Assembly: GCA_030388725.1 (NCBI GenBank)
Contig: CP128857.1
Location: 4,526,001-4,590,000 of the forward strand
Origin: Prodigiosinella aquatilis
Lineage (GTDB): Bacteria; Pseudomonadota; Gammaproteobacteria; Enterobacterales; Enterobacteriaceae
DNA length: 64,000 bases
Direction of reading: 5' to 3'
A program made the position numbers and the translations under genes. Each line of letters opens with the position of its first letter. Positions within the stretch are counted from its first letter, which is position 1. Below, in pieces: positions 36,187 to 44,526 of this stretch. The notes beneath the pieces were generated by a model. The model was not told where the DNA came from. It worked only from the letters and a program-made list of their open reading frames with translations, and searched no databases.

Positions 36187-37792
36187 TGGGGGTGCGGATG
36201 TTTTCTTGGACGGTTTTATTGCGCGATGCCGAGTTGTCGACGGTACATTTCCGGGCTGAGTGCTCCCAGCGACAACTTGATGCGATGTTCGTTATACCAT
36301 CGTATATAGGCATCAACATGCTGCATAAAGTGCTCAGGTGTCACGCCTGACCACTCATGACCATAGTACATTTCCGTTTTCAGGCGACCAAAGAATCCTT
36401 CACAGGCCGCATTATCCGGTGAACAGCCTTTACGGGACATCGAACGGATAAGACTGGCAGCATTCACACGCTTAAGCCAGCCTGGCCAGCGGTAATGCCC
36501 GCCTCGATCGCTATGGATTATTGGTCGTTCGCCTGCGGTTAATGTGCTGATTGCACCATCCAGCATGGTATTCGCCAGTTCTGCATCCGGGCGTGTACCC
36601 AACGACCAGCTCACAACTTTACCATCGAAGCAGTCGATTACAGGTGACAACCATACTTTGCCTGACGGCAGCTGGAACTCCGTGATATCTGTCAGCCATT
36701 TTTGATTAGGCTGTTCCGCGTTAAAGTCTCTGGCGAGAAGATTGTCAGGTGCCGGGCCGATTTCTCCGCAGTATGAGCTGTAGCGGCGCCGACGGTTTCG
36801 ACTGACCACAAGCTGTTCTTCCACCATAAGTCTGCGTACAACCTTCTCAGAGAGTCGCTGGCCTTTGTGCCGTAGCATAGCGTGCAGACGGCGATAGCCA
36901 TAACAACGATAGTTACCGTTGAAGATCTCTGTTATTGCGATACGTACGGTCGCGTATTTATCTCCCGAGCGCAGAGCTGTCCGGTGGTAAAAAAAACTGC
37001 TCCGTGCAAGTTCAAGGACTCGCAGCAGCTCTGTCAACGGGTACGAGCCTCTCAGGACATCAGCGATCTGCGTCTTTTCCCTGTTTGTCAGAGTGCTGAC
37101 GCTGATGCCCGGGTCTTTTTTTATGATTTCCTCCGCTTTTTTCAGGATATCGAGCTCCATCTGCTGTCGACGTATCTCCTGATTAAGTCGGTTAACTTCT
37201 TCGCGCAGCGTGTCGCGCTCTTCCGTAAGAGACGGCTTTTCATGTTTGCGCATGGACTGGTAAGCCTCATCGCCGATGATTTCATCTTTCCATTTGTACA
37301 ATACCGTGCGACTGATGCCAACGTTCATGGCGATTTCTCTGGCAGGTACATGCCGTGTACAAAGCGCCATGACAGCCTGACGTTTCACCTCAGGTTCAAA
37401 AGGTGCATTTTGATTGATCGTACTGGTGAAAATAAGCCGTCTGCCGGGATGACGTTCATTAACCCAGCGAGCCAATACATCACAGCAGGGATAACCAAGA
37501 GTCCTGCTGGTAAACGCCAGGCAGCAGCCATGGTTAAGATAATGTTCAACAGCAGCCTGCTTTTGCACATCAGAGTAACGAGGCTTACGGAGTATGGATT
37601 TTGTAGCACCGTCACTCGCTTCCCATAAACGGATCCAGCGTCGTAGATTTCTTTTAGAGGGGTAACCCAGTTCACGAACTACAGGAGCCAGTTTTCTGCC
37701 GTATTTAAAGTAAAGTTCAATTGCGCGGAGCCGTTCTGCTTCGGTAAACATTATTTATCTCCTGAGAGTCCAGGAAATCGTCCGCACCCCCA
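36187..37792 (-). mobile_element. IS3-family insertion sequence inside ntdC
   Basis: 1606-bp element with imperfect terminal inverted repeats of about 25 bp (TGGGGGTGCGGA at both ends, then GTTTTCTTGGAC or GATTTCCTGGAC). The single transposase gene is on the minus strand. No convincing 3-5 bp target duplication is visible, only TT at both sides. The insertion separates ntdC into two parts. Confidence 0.88.
36216..37751 (-). CDS. IS3-family transposase (single-frame OrfAB)
   Basis: 511-residue DDE transposase. The N-terminal half has two helix-turn-helix regions (LAPVVRELGYPSKRNLRRWI and ARREIAMNVGISRTVLYKW-like) and a leucine-zipper coiled coil (LREEVNRLNQEIRRQQMELD). The catalytic core has TDITEF, HSDRGGHY and CEGFFGRLKTE (the D, D and 35-E positions). 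Most IS3 members need a -1 frameshift to join OrfA and OrfB; here both are already one open frame, as in some subgroups. Appears intact and possibly active. Confidence 0.9.
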   Translation of the reverse strand: MFTEAERLRAIELYFKYGRKLAPVVRELGYPSKRNLRRWIRLWEASDGATKSILRKPRYSDVQKQAAVEHYLNHGCCLAFTSRTLGYPCCDVLARWVNERHPGRRLIFTSTINQNAPFEPEVKRQAVMALCTRHVPAREIAMNVGISRTVLYKWKDEIIGDEAYQSMRKHEKPSLTEERDTLREEVNRLNQEIRRQQMELDILKKAEEIIKKDPGISVSTLTNREKTQIADVLRGSYPLTELLRVLELARSSFFYHRTALRSGDKYATVRIAITEIFNGNYRCYGYRRLHAMLRHKGQRLSEKVVRRLMVEEQLVVSRNRRRRYSSYCGEIGPAPDNLLARDFNAEQPNQKWLTDITEFQLPSGKVWLSPVIDCFDGKVVSWSLGTRPDAELANTMLDGAISTLTAGERPIIHSDRGGHYRWPGWLKRVNAASLIRSMSRKGCSPDNAACEGFFGRLKTEMYYGHEWSGVTPEHFMQHVDAYIRWYNEHRIKLSLGALSPEMYRRQLGIAQ

Positions 37793-37797
37793 TTACA

Positions 37798-37821
37798 GTC
37801 TTATATCATTGGCGCTAACAA
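37798..37821 (+). repeat. 24-bp sequence shared with 41031-41054 (inverted)
   Basis: The plus-strand sequence here begins GTCTTATATCA and ends TGGCGCTAACAA; the minus strand at 41054-41031 is the same with one change (23 of 24). This copy lies 5 bp inside ntdC part two, next to the IS end. It may be a recombination or mobile-element end sequence. Confidence 0.85.
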
Positions 37822-38237
37822 CACGTGTGGGCGAAAAATCAGATGGTCTGGTTGAAGTGGATGATAACGGGTATGTGATGGGGTGTTCAGAGAAGGGAGC
37901 CTATTTCAGAATTCATGCCAGTAAATCTGAAACAGGGCAGAATCTGGGGCTGCACATGCAGATCGTGTTTGAGAAGGGAGAGATACGATATACCACTCGT
38001 CAGGAAAACAGTCTGCTCCTGAGCCTGTTTAATGAGACCGGTACTGAAACTATTGGTTTCGACGGTGTGAAACGTTTACCTGACCCTCCACGGGAACTTC
38101 CGTTCTGGTCCGATTCATTTATTCATCTTCATGACGACTGGTGTGCCTTGGTTAAACATGGCACATCAACCCCGATGCTGGCGGATTTGTCATCAGGTCT
38201 TCATATACAGGAAATTATCGAGGAATTCTGAAAGAAA

Positions 38238-38507
38238 ATGGACACTATTCTTTTTACTGGGCTGTTTGCCGCATTTTTTACGACGTTTGCGTTTGCCCCT
38301 CAAAGTATCAAAACGCTCCGGACGCGCAATACCGAAGGTATCTCCCTTGTAATGTACATTATGTTCCTCATCGGGGTTATTTCATGGATTGTTTATGGCA
38401 TCCAACGCTCTGATTTTGCTGTGCTCGCCGCTAATATTGTCACATTGTTTCTGGCGGCACCGGTGCTGATCATGACACTTCTCAACCGCAGGAGAAAACA
38501 CGTATGA
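38238..38507 (+). CDS. SemiSWEET sugar transporter
   Basis: 89-residue, three-helix PQ-loop protein of the MtN3/SWEET family. Helix 1 carries TTFAFAPQSIKTLRTRNTEG, with the PQ pair and the conserved T-R-S/N-T-E-G-I-S motif; helices 2 and 3 follow (MYIMFLIGVISWIVYGI, NIVTLFLAAPVLIMTLL). Bacterial SemiSWEETs dimerise to form a sugar pore. It starts 6 nt after ntdC and its stop overlaps the monooxygenase start (ATGA), so it is part of the same operon. Placement suggests export of the amino-sugar product or movement of a sugar precursor; direction is inferred. Confidence 0.9.
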   Translation: MDTILFTGLFAAFFTTFAFAPQSIKTLRTRNTEGISLVMYIMFLIGVISWIVYGIQRSDFAVLAANIVTLFLAAPVLIMTLLNRRRKHV

Positions 38508-40036
38508 ATATTGCGATCATCGGTGCAGGTCCCGCCGGATTGATATCAGCCCGCAACGCTATTCAGGCAGGTCATTCTGTTGTTTTGTTTGAGAAAAATA
38601 CTCAGATAGGGGGGATCTGGAACCCCAGGAGCAGTGGTGCTTATCGTAACGCTCGAATGCAAAATTCTCGGGATGCGTTTCATTATACGGACTTCCCTCC
38701 GGGATCTATCGATGCATTTCCCGGTGTGGAGGAGGTGTTCGGATATCTTTCGGCGATGGCCGGCTCAGATGATATTCGTGAGGCTACCCGGCTGAATACT
38801 GAAGTGATTTCACTCCGGAAAACATCAGAGAGCTGGTTGATCAGCAGTGATTGTGAAGGACGATTCAGGGAGGATGTTTTTGACAGGGTCATCATTGCAA
38901 CAGGTGAACTCTGGCAGCCACGTCCGCCGGCTTTGTCCGGAGCTGAACACTTCTCAGGAACGGTGATCTCATCACGGGAATACCACGAGCCGGAGAAATT
39001 TAAAGGGAAGAATATTCTCGTCATAGGTGGTGGTGTCAGTGGAGCTGATATTGCTTCAGATCTTGTTCCCTATGCAAATACAGTGAGTATTTCGGTAAAA
39101 AAAATGGGGCTCTACCTCCCAAGACAATTCCGAACTGGTCCGAATGATATGATGCATTCCTATTTGGGCAGGTGGATGTTGAGTCGCATGAATTATTCAG
39201 AATTTATCGATTATCTCGATAACATTATGCCTGACTACATGCAGATCTACCGTGCATCTGGTTTGTTGCCAGACCTTGCGAATAATAATGCGGTTCACGT
39301 TAACGAAAAGATCATACCTAACGTGGCCGCTGGCCGGATAAAGGTTAAACCTCAGGTAGAGCGTTTCACGGATAAAGGGTGTATCGAATTCGTTGACGCA
39401 ACTCAGGAAAAATATGATGTCATCATTACCTGTACCGGCTACGAAATGCCTGATTATTCGTTCGTTCCAGGTTTTGACAGGAAACAGCTGTATGAACATT
39501 TTTTCTGGACGGAAGATCCTACTCTCGCTGTCATCAATCCTCCTGTAGATACTGCTGGTTTCGGTGCTGCGTTTCCCTACTTTGATATTATCAGCCAATG
39601 GGTTATTAATGTTTTCACTGGGAATTCAGAACTTCCGGAGAAAATTGTTATGCAGGACTGGTGCGCTGAACACATGACTTCACTGCATGTTAAACGCTTT
39701 TATGACAGCTGGCTGGAAACCATCCGTATAGGGTTGCGGGCGGGCCTCCTCCCTGATCCTTCCAGGGACTTTTCCTCTTACTGGAACATCATTACCAGTG
39801 TGGTTAAACCCGCCTATCTGGCTAAGCCGCCGGTAACTCCCGAGCCAGGTATGATAGATAATATGTTTGATTTCAGTACTGCAAAAATACAGATACTGTC
39901 AGGGCTGGGGAGAGAAGTTCTCAGTCATTTGCTTAGCAAAGGTGATATCACTGACGCTGAATACAGGGCAGCAGTTGGTAAAGAACTACAGGAATCCGTT
40001 TCCGCATATCTACCATACTCGCAAATATATCTCTGA
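38504..40036 (+). CDS. Flavin-containing monooxygenase (FMO-like)
   Basis: 510 residues with two dinucleotide-binding Rossmann motifs: GAGPAG (FAD, residues 7-12) and GGGVSG (NADPH, about 173-178). The FMO fingerprint F-x-G-x3-H-x3-Y/F appears as FSGTVISSREY, so the usual His is Ser. The ATGY element is seen as CTGYEMPDY. FMO-like enzymes oxygenate soft nucleophiles such as amines. Within this operon it could N-oxidise the 3-amino group of kanosamine, a step not found in ntdABC of Bacillus. Translationally coupled to the transporter gene. A strong hairpin terminator follows. Reaction and substrate are inference. Confidence 0.85.
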   Translation: MNIAIIGAGPAGLISARNAIQAGHSVVLFEKNTQIGGIWNPRSSGAYRNARMQNSRDAFHYTDFPPGSIDAFPGVEEVFGYLSAMAGSDDIREATRLNTEVISLRKTSESWLISSDCEGRFREDVFDRVIIATGELWQPRPPALSGAEHFSGTVISSREYHEPEKFKGKNILVIGGGVSGADIASDLVPYANTVSISVKKMGLYLPRQFRTGPNDMMHSYLGRWMLSRMNYSEFIDYLDNIMPDYMQIYRASGLLPDLANNNAVHVNEKIIPNVAAGRIKVKPQVERFTDKGCIEFVDATQEKYDVIITCTGYEMPDYSFVPGFDRKQLYEHFFWTEDPTLAVINPPVDTAGFGAAFPYFDIISQWVINVFTGNSELPEKIVMQDWCAEHMTSLHVKRFYDSWLETIRIGLRAGLLPDPSRDFSSYWNIITSVVKPAYLAKPPVTPEPGMIDNMFDFSTAKIQILSGLGREVLSHLLSKGDITDAEYRAAVGKELQESVSAYLPYSQIYL

Positions 40037-40038
40037 TA

Positions 40039-40062
40039 AAAAGGGCCGTAACAGGCCCTTTT
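40039..40062. terminator. Bidirectional terminator
   Basis: AAAAGGGCC-GTAACA-GGCCCTTTT: a 9-bp perfect stem with A-run and T-run on the two sides, between the convergent monooxygenase and acyltransferase genes. It can stop transcription from both directions. Confidence 0.88.
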
Positions 40063-40067
40063 ACTTT

Positions 40068-40520
40068 TCATAATAGCCTGATTAATTTTGCTGGGTTTCC
40101 TGCATAAATCCCTTTTATCTCTATCGGTTTAACCACGACGGAACCCGCGCCAATGACGGAACCACTGCATATATATGGTGACAGAATGGTGGCTCCGCTT
40201 CCCACAGTGACCGAATCTCCGAGGGAAATGGTGATCCAGTTATTCGGTGACGGGTCCGGCGCACCGGAATGAAACAGATCGTTTGCGAACGTCACGTTAT
40301 GGCCGATGAAGCAGTTCATGCCTAATGTTACGTTTTCACAGATAAATGTGTGTGACTGAACCCGGCTACCACTACCAATTAGACACCCTTTCTGTATCTC
40401 AACAAAAGGGCCAATGAATACGTTATCCTTGAGTTCACATTCATAAATATTGGCAGGTCTGATGATGGTGACGTTATTTCCTGAAATCACGTCGCGAATT
40501 TCACTTTCTAACAATTTCAT
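40068..40520 (-). CDS. Hexapeptide-repeat acyltransferase
   Basis: 150-residue left-handed parallel beta-helix protein with repeated [LIV]-G-x4 hexads (VFIGPFVEIQKGCLIGSG, TLGMNCFIGHNVTFANDLF, VTVGSGATILSP, GSVIGAGSVV) and terminal IYAGNPAKLIR. This form is typical of sugar-nucleotide or amino-sugar N-acyltransferases (WlbB, FdtC-type). The loop with NDLFHSGAPD corresponds to the acceptor and CoA site. Convergent to the ntd-like operon, 31 bp away, so it might acetylate the amino sugar (tailoring or self-protection). The link is positional only. Confidence 0.8.
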   Translation of the reverse strand: MKLLESEIRDVISGNNVTIIRPANIYECELKDNVFIGPFVEIQKGCLIGSGSRVQSHTFICENVTLGMNCFIGHNVTFANDLFHSGAPDPSPNNWITISLGDSVTVGSGATILSPYICSGSVIGAGSVVVKPIEIKGIYAGNPAKLIRLL

Positions 40521-40584
40521 AGAATTATCCAGAATAAGGTCTAATTAATAAACCGGAATTATTGTATTTTAAAACTATTTTTTC

Positions 40585-41064
40585 TCACACTCCGACTTTA
40601 TAAAGAGCCTGTATCCGACAGACCTGTGAAGCACTGTAACCTGTTGCATCCGCAGTTTCCCGGATACTCAGGTTTTTTACTTGCCGGTAATACAGTACTT
40701 TTTGGTGTCGCTCAAGATCGGCCTGTTTTCCCCGGTATTTCCCCAGGGTATGCGCCCGTTCAATCCCCTGTTTTTGCCTCTGTCGGCGGCTCAGCCAGTC
40801 CTTATGCGACATTGTGGTCATTAGGTCTATCAGCATACTGTTGATGGCAGTAATAACAGCACGGGTGATCGGATCAGACTGCGAGGGGTCTTTATCCGAC
40901 AACGTCTGCCATGAAGTCGGAACATCCAGACTGACAATCCGAAGTTCATGTTGCTCAATCTGCTTTTTCAGCGTCATCCAGTCGCTGTTACTAAGACGAG
41001 TCAGACGGTCTATCTGCTCGATCAGTAAAATTGTTAGCGCCAGTGATATAAGACGGTCAGACAA
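40585..41064 (-). pseudogene. Serine recombinase (resolvase/invertase), N-terminally truncated
   Basis: The frame has the second half of a resolvase catalytic domain (ILLIEQIDRLTRLSNSDWMTL, EQHELRIVSLDVPTSW) followed by the E-helix (ITRAVITAINSMLIDLMTTMSHKDWLSRRQRQKQGI) and a Hin-like helix-turn-helix (SIRETADATGYSASQVCRIQALY). The N-terminal part with the catalytic Ser (usually GYARVST) is missing. The break coincides with the 24-bp sequence at 41031-41054 that is repeated inside ntdC. Probably the remains of the machinery that brought in the cluster, sitting at its right border. Confidence 0.8.
41031..41054 (-). repeat. 24-bp sequence shared with 37798-37821 (inverted)
   Basis: Opposite-strand partner of the copy in ntdC part two, 23 of 24 identical. 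It is at the point where the recombinase frame loses similarity to its family. Confidence 0.85.
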
Positions 41065-41130
41065 ATAACAGGGCTGAAGACATCCCTTACGTTTAACATC
41101 GGATATTCAGGATGAGTGCCTTTCCCTCAG

Positions 41131-41976
41131 TTATTCCCTCTTGCCTGAATCATGGGTGACATCCAGTACATCGCGCAAAAAATCACCCAGATAGTTAAAT
41201 GCGGCCACCACCAGCACGATGGCAATCCCGGCGGGCAACATCTGCTCCGGGTGCGTCATCATCACATTTTTGGCCTCACCCAGCATCGCGCCCCACTCTG
41301 GTGTCGGGGGCTGAACACCCAGGCCAAGAAATGAAAGTGCGGAAAGCATCAGAATGACCGCACCACTGTCGGTGGTCGCCAGCAGAGCCATTTCTGCCGC
41401 CGTTACTGGCAATAGATGCCGCAGTACGATATAGCGCGGTGAGCCACCAATCAGCCGGGCGTAATGAATATAATGGCCGCTGCTGTATTGCAGCACGATG
41501 CCGCGAATCATGCGGGCATACCACGCCCATTTCACCAGCAATACCGCCAGCAGGATATTGCCTAACCCCGGCCCCATCATCCCTACCAATGCAAAAATCA
41601 TCACTTCCGCCGGGAAAGCCAGCATCACATCACACAAACGCATCAACAGCGCATCCACGCGGCCCCGACAATATCCCGCCAATACGCCAATGACCATGCC
41701 GACCAACAGCGTGACACTCATTGCCAGCAGCGACACAAATACCGTACTGCGGATACCGAACAACAAACGCGACAACACATCACGACCCAGATGATCGGCA
41801 CCCAACAGATGGTTCATGCTGATGCCCTGGTATTTATCACGCCACGACACTAACAGTGGATCATGTGGCGCGATCCAGGGTGCCAGCACGCCGGTCAGCA
41901 AGACCAACAGCAGAAGAGACAGGCTCAATTGTGCCAGACAATCCGCTTTTAATATCTGCCACAACCGTCTGATCAT
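41131..41976 (-). CDS. nikC: Nickel ABC transporter permease NikC
   Basis: 281-residue inner-membrane permease of the dipeptide/nickel (DppC-like) family. Signature HLLGADHLGRDVLSRLLFG in the N-terminal third and the EAA loop (RLIGGSPRYIVLRHLLPVTAAEMAL). With NikB it forms the Ni(II) channel. Start at 41976 (MIRRLWQ) overlaps the nikB stop (ATGA); the longer frame starts inside nikB. E. coli NikC has 277 residues. In a complete operon nikD and nikE would follow; here the gene is followed by about 60 bp and then the recombinase stump. Confidence 0.92.
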   Translation of the reverse strand: MIRRLWQILKADCLAQLSLSLLLLVLLTGVLAPWIAPHDPLLVSWRDKYQGISMNHLLGADHLGRDVLSRLLFGIRSTVFVSLLAMSVTLLVGMVIGVLAGYCRGRVDALLMRLCDVMLAFPAEVMIFALVGMMGPGLGNILLAVLLVKWAWYARMIRGIVLQYSSGHYIHYARLIGGSPRYIVLRHLLPVTAAEMALLATTDSGAVILMLSALSFLGLGVQPPTPEWGAMLGEAKNVMMTHPEQMLPAGIAIVLVVAAFNYLGDFLRDVLDVTHDSGKRE

Positions 41977-42911
41977 CGCGTCAGCCCCTGACGTAACCGT
42001 GGGTCCAGCCACAATTGCAGCATATCAATCAGAAAATTACCGACCACAAACAGCAATGCCATCAACAGGATGTAAGCCTGAATCACTGGATAGTCGCGAT
42101 TGAAAATGGCGGTGACGCACAATCGTCCCAGTCCGGGCCAGGAAAAAATATTTTCTATCACCAGTGTACCGGCGATCAGTTTGGGAATACTCATTCCCAG
42201 CGCCACCAACGGCGAATACAGCGCATTCACCAACACATGCCGCCACAAGATACGACGCTGAGACAAACCGCGCGCTTTGGCATATGTCACATAAGGTTGG
42301 TTGAAATGACTCAGCATGTTATTGCGCAGTAATCGCACATAGGTGCCGAGATAACCCAGCGCCAGCGTCAACGCTGGCAGAATCACCGCGCCGGATTCAG
42401 TCATCCCGCCCACAGGCAGCCAGTCCAATTTTAACGCCACCAGCCAGAGCAGCAGCAACCCTGTCCAGTAATTCGGCATGGCAGTCAGCAGGAATAACAA
42501 GGTGCGCAACAACTTATCCGGCCAGCGTCCGACACGAACAACACATAACATCGCCAACGACAGTGATCCAACCAGAATCATGCTCAGTGCCACGCCAGCC
42601 AGCCGCAATGTTGCAGGCAACGCCAACATCAGCTCCTGCCAGACGCCATCGCGGGTTACAAACGAAGTGCCAAAATCGAGATGCAGACTCTGTTTTAGCC
42701 AGGACAGATATTGTTGCCAGAACGGTTTGTCCAGACCCAGCTCATGGTGCATGGCAGCGATGGCGGCATCAGTAGGGACAATGGCATTCACCCGCAAAGC
42801 AACCTCGGCGGGGTCAGAAGGCGAAAGACGAATCAGTGTAAAAGCGATCAGGGAGATCACCAGTATCAGTGGCACCATCATACAAAGCCGGGTTAACAGA
42901 TAACGCGTCAT
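41973..42911 (-). CDS. nikB: Nickel ABC transporter permease NikB
   Basis: 312-residue DppB-like permease with six hydrophobic segments. N-terminal MTRYLLTRLCMMVPLILVISLIAF and the family motif LGLDKPFWQQYLSWL, and an EAA loop (YVTYAKARGLSQRRILWRHVLVNAL). Start at 42911 was chosen because it begins the first transmembrane helix and lies just after the nikA stop region (nikA ends at 42925); the ATG at 42947 is within nikA. E. coli NikB is 314 residues. Confidence 0.92.
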   Translation of the reverse strand: MTRYLLTRLCMMVPLILVISLIAFTLIRLSPSDPAEVALRVNAIVPTDAAIAAMHHELGLDKPFWQQYLSWLKQSLHLDFGTSFVTRDGVWQELMLALPATLRLAGVALSMILVGSLSLAMLCVVRVGRWPDKLLRTLLFLLTAMPNYWTGLLLLWLVALKLDWLPVGGMTESGAVILPALTLALGYLGTYVRLLRNNMLSHFNQPYVTYAKARGLSQRRILWRHVLVNALYSPLVALGMSIPKLIAGTLVIENIFSWPGLGRLCVTAIFNRDYPVIQAYILLMALLFVVGNFLIDMLQLWLDPRLRQGLTR

Positions 42912-42924
42912 CCACCACCCGGAA

Positions 42925-44511
42925 TCAGCGGAAAAACATCTTTTCAAACGGGATTTCGTACTGAGAGGGATTGAATGAAACCCCTTGCAGACGTGGGCTG
43001 AACACCGCTTTGGTCCGCGAGTAGGTCAGCGGGATATACACACATTCATTCGCCAGTGTCGTCAGAATCTGCCGGTACAGTGATTTACGAGCCACTTCAT
43101 TATGCGCGATCAGCACCTCGCCGATCATACGGTCAATGTCGGCCTTATCTGGCAAGCCTTTTTGCCCCTGATAATCGGCGTGAGCCGGAATGCGAAAAGA
43201 AGAGACGTAAGATTGCGGATCGTAAGGTTTTCCCCAGGATAACGAGTATTGAATATCAAAATCACCGGATTTCTGGCGGTCCAGATAGGCCTGCTTTTCC
43301 TCACCCAATAACACCAGATCCACGCCAACCTGCCGAAAATCACTCTGCACCATCTCGGCGATATCCCGTTCGCCAGCATTATTACTGTTATAGGAGAAGA
43401 GCAGTTGCAGCGTTTTACCCTGTTTCTGGCGCATCTTTCCGCCACGGGGCAATGTCCAGCCAGCAGTATCCAGTAACGCATTGGCTTTTGCCGTATTGTA
43501 GCGGTAGATCGGCAGGTCAGGGATATCGGCATATGGCACACTACGCGCCAGTAGAGTATCCGCTACGCTTTCACTGCCCGACATGACGCCCTGCGCTAGT
43601 GCTTCTTTATTCACCGCATATTCCAGCGCCATCCGAACCTGTCGATCCGACATGATCGGGCGACTGCTATTGAGCACTAATGCCCGTGACGCTACCGGTT
43701 CACTGATGTCGGTATGAAACTTTCCGGCGGCTTGCAACGCGATAAAGCTGTCACTGTTCAACATGTCGCCATCCGCACCGTAAATAAGCTGAATATCGCC
43801 CTTTTTCAGTGCCATCAACATACTCTGTCGTTCGGGAATGACTCGCCATACCACACGCGAAATGCGTGGCTGACGCCCCCAATAATTCGGGTTAACGGCA
43901 AACACCGCGTACTGGTTTTTCACATGTTGGGTCAACAGCCACGGCCCGGTACCACTATAGCCGCCGACTCCATTTTTAGTCTGACCATCGATGAAACTAC
44001 GGGGGGAGATAAAACGAAAAGGCCGTGTCAGCCCCAGTTCAATCAGCGTCGGGTAGTAGGGATTTTTCAGATATAACGCCACAGTGAGGTCATCCACAAC
44101 CGCCACATGGTCAATCTGTTGCACCAGTTCCAGCCAGGCGTGCCGCTGATAGTTGGCCATCACAGCATCAATGTTCAGTTTCACCGCTTGCGCATTAAAT
44201 GGCATACCATCGCTGAACATAACATGCGGGCGCAGATGGAAGGTGTAAACCTTACCATCCGGTGAAACGTCCCAGCGCTGCGCCAGCCAAGGTTTTACAC
44301 CATCGTTAGTGTTAATGACCAACGACTCAAACACCATATTTTGCGCAGCCATTTCCCCACGGTAAAGATGCGGGTTAATATCACGAATATCTTTGGTACT
44401 GGCGTATTGCAGCGTGGTTGTACTATCCGGACGGGATTCCGCCGCAGGCAAACCAAACGCCATCATCAAGCCGGTAAACAGCAGCAGGATCAGATTTTGA
44501 ACACGTTTCAT
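42925..44511 (-). CDS. nikA: Periplasmic nickel-binding protein NikA
   Basis: 528-residue SBP_bac_5 family solute-binding protein with a signal peptide (MKRVQNLILLLFTGLMMAFGLPAA). Family blocks are DINPHLYRGEMAAQNMVFESLV, WDVSPDGKVYTFHLRPHVMFSDG and MALEYAVNKEALAQGVMSG. E. coli NikA (524 residues) binds Ni(II) as a complex with a small chelator such as L-histidine. It lies 15 nt after the methyltransferase gene and before nikBC. The binding protein appears intact, although its ATPase subunits are not encoded here. Confidence 0.92.
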   Translation of the reverse strand: MKRVQNLILLLFTGLMMAFGLPAAESRPDSTTTLQYASTKDIRDINPHLYRGEMAAQNMVFESLVINTNDGVKPWLAQRWDVSPDGKVYTFHLRPHVMFSDGMPFNAQAVKLNIDAVMANYQRHAWLELVQQIDHVAVVDDLTVALYLKNPYYPTLIELGLTRPFRFISPRSFIDGQTKNGVGGYSGTGPWLLTQHVKNQYAVFAVNPNYWGRQPRISRVVWRVIPERQSMLMALKKGDIQLIYGADGDMLNSDSFIALQAAGKFHTDISEPVASRALVLNSSRPIMSDRQVRMALEYAVNKEALAQGVMSGSESVADTLLARSVPYADIPDLPIYRYNTAKANALLDTAGWTLPRGGKMRQKQGKTLQLLFSYNSNNAGERDIAEMVQSDFRQVGVDLVLLGEEKQAYLDRQKSGDFDIQYSLSWGKPYDPQSYVSSFRIPAHADYQGQKGLPDKADIDRMIGEVLIAHNEVARKSLYRQILTTLANECVYIPLTYSRTKAVFSPRLQGVSFNPSQYEIPFEKMFFR

Positions 44512-44526
44512 TGTGATCTCTTTGGC

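Larger units (their letters stand above)
35550..38231 (+). pseudogene. ntdC: NtdC-like glucose-6-phosphate 3-dehydrogenase, split by an IS
   Basis: Gfo/Idh/MocA-family NAD-dependent dehydrogenase in two parts, 35550-36186 and 37793-38231, interrupted by an IS3-family element. Part one has the Rossmann motif GIVGCGGIARAH, the CEKPL catalytic Lys loop, FNYRYN, and FNKNSALTRHHLTWRD, strongly resembling Bacillus NtdC, which oxidises glucose 6-phosphate at C3. Part two has VEVDDNGYV and PFWSDSFIHLHDDW, the C-terminal beta-sheet domain. Taking out the element and one copy of a 2-bp TT at the junction gives an open frame of 357 residues (NtdC is 350). The start overlaps the ntdB stop. As it stands the enzyme cannot be made. 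Confidence 0.87.

Noticed and set aside
36882..37628. 248-codon plus-strand frame antisense to the IS3 transposase
   Set aside because: Mirror of the transposase coding region; no recognisable domain.
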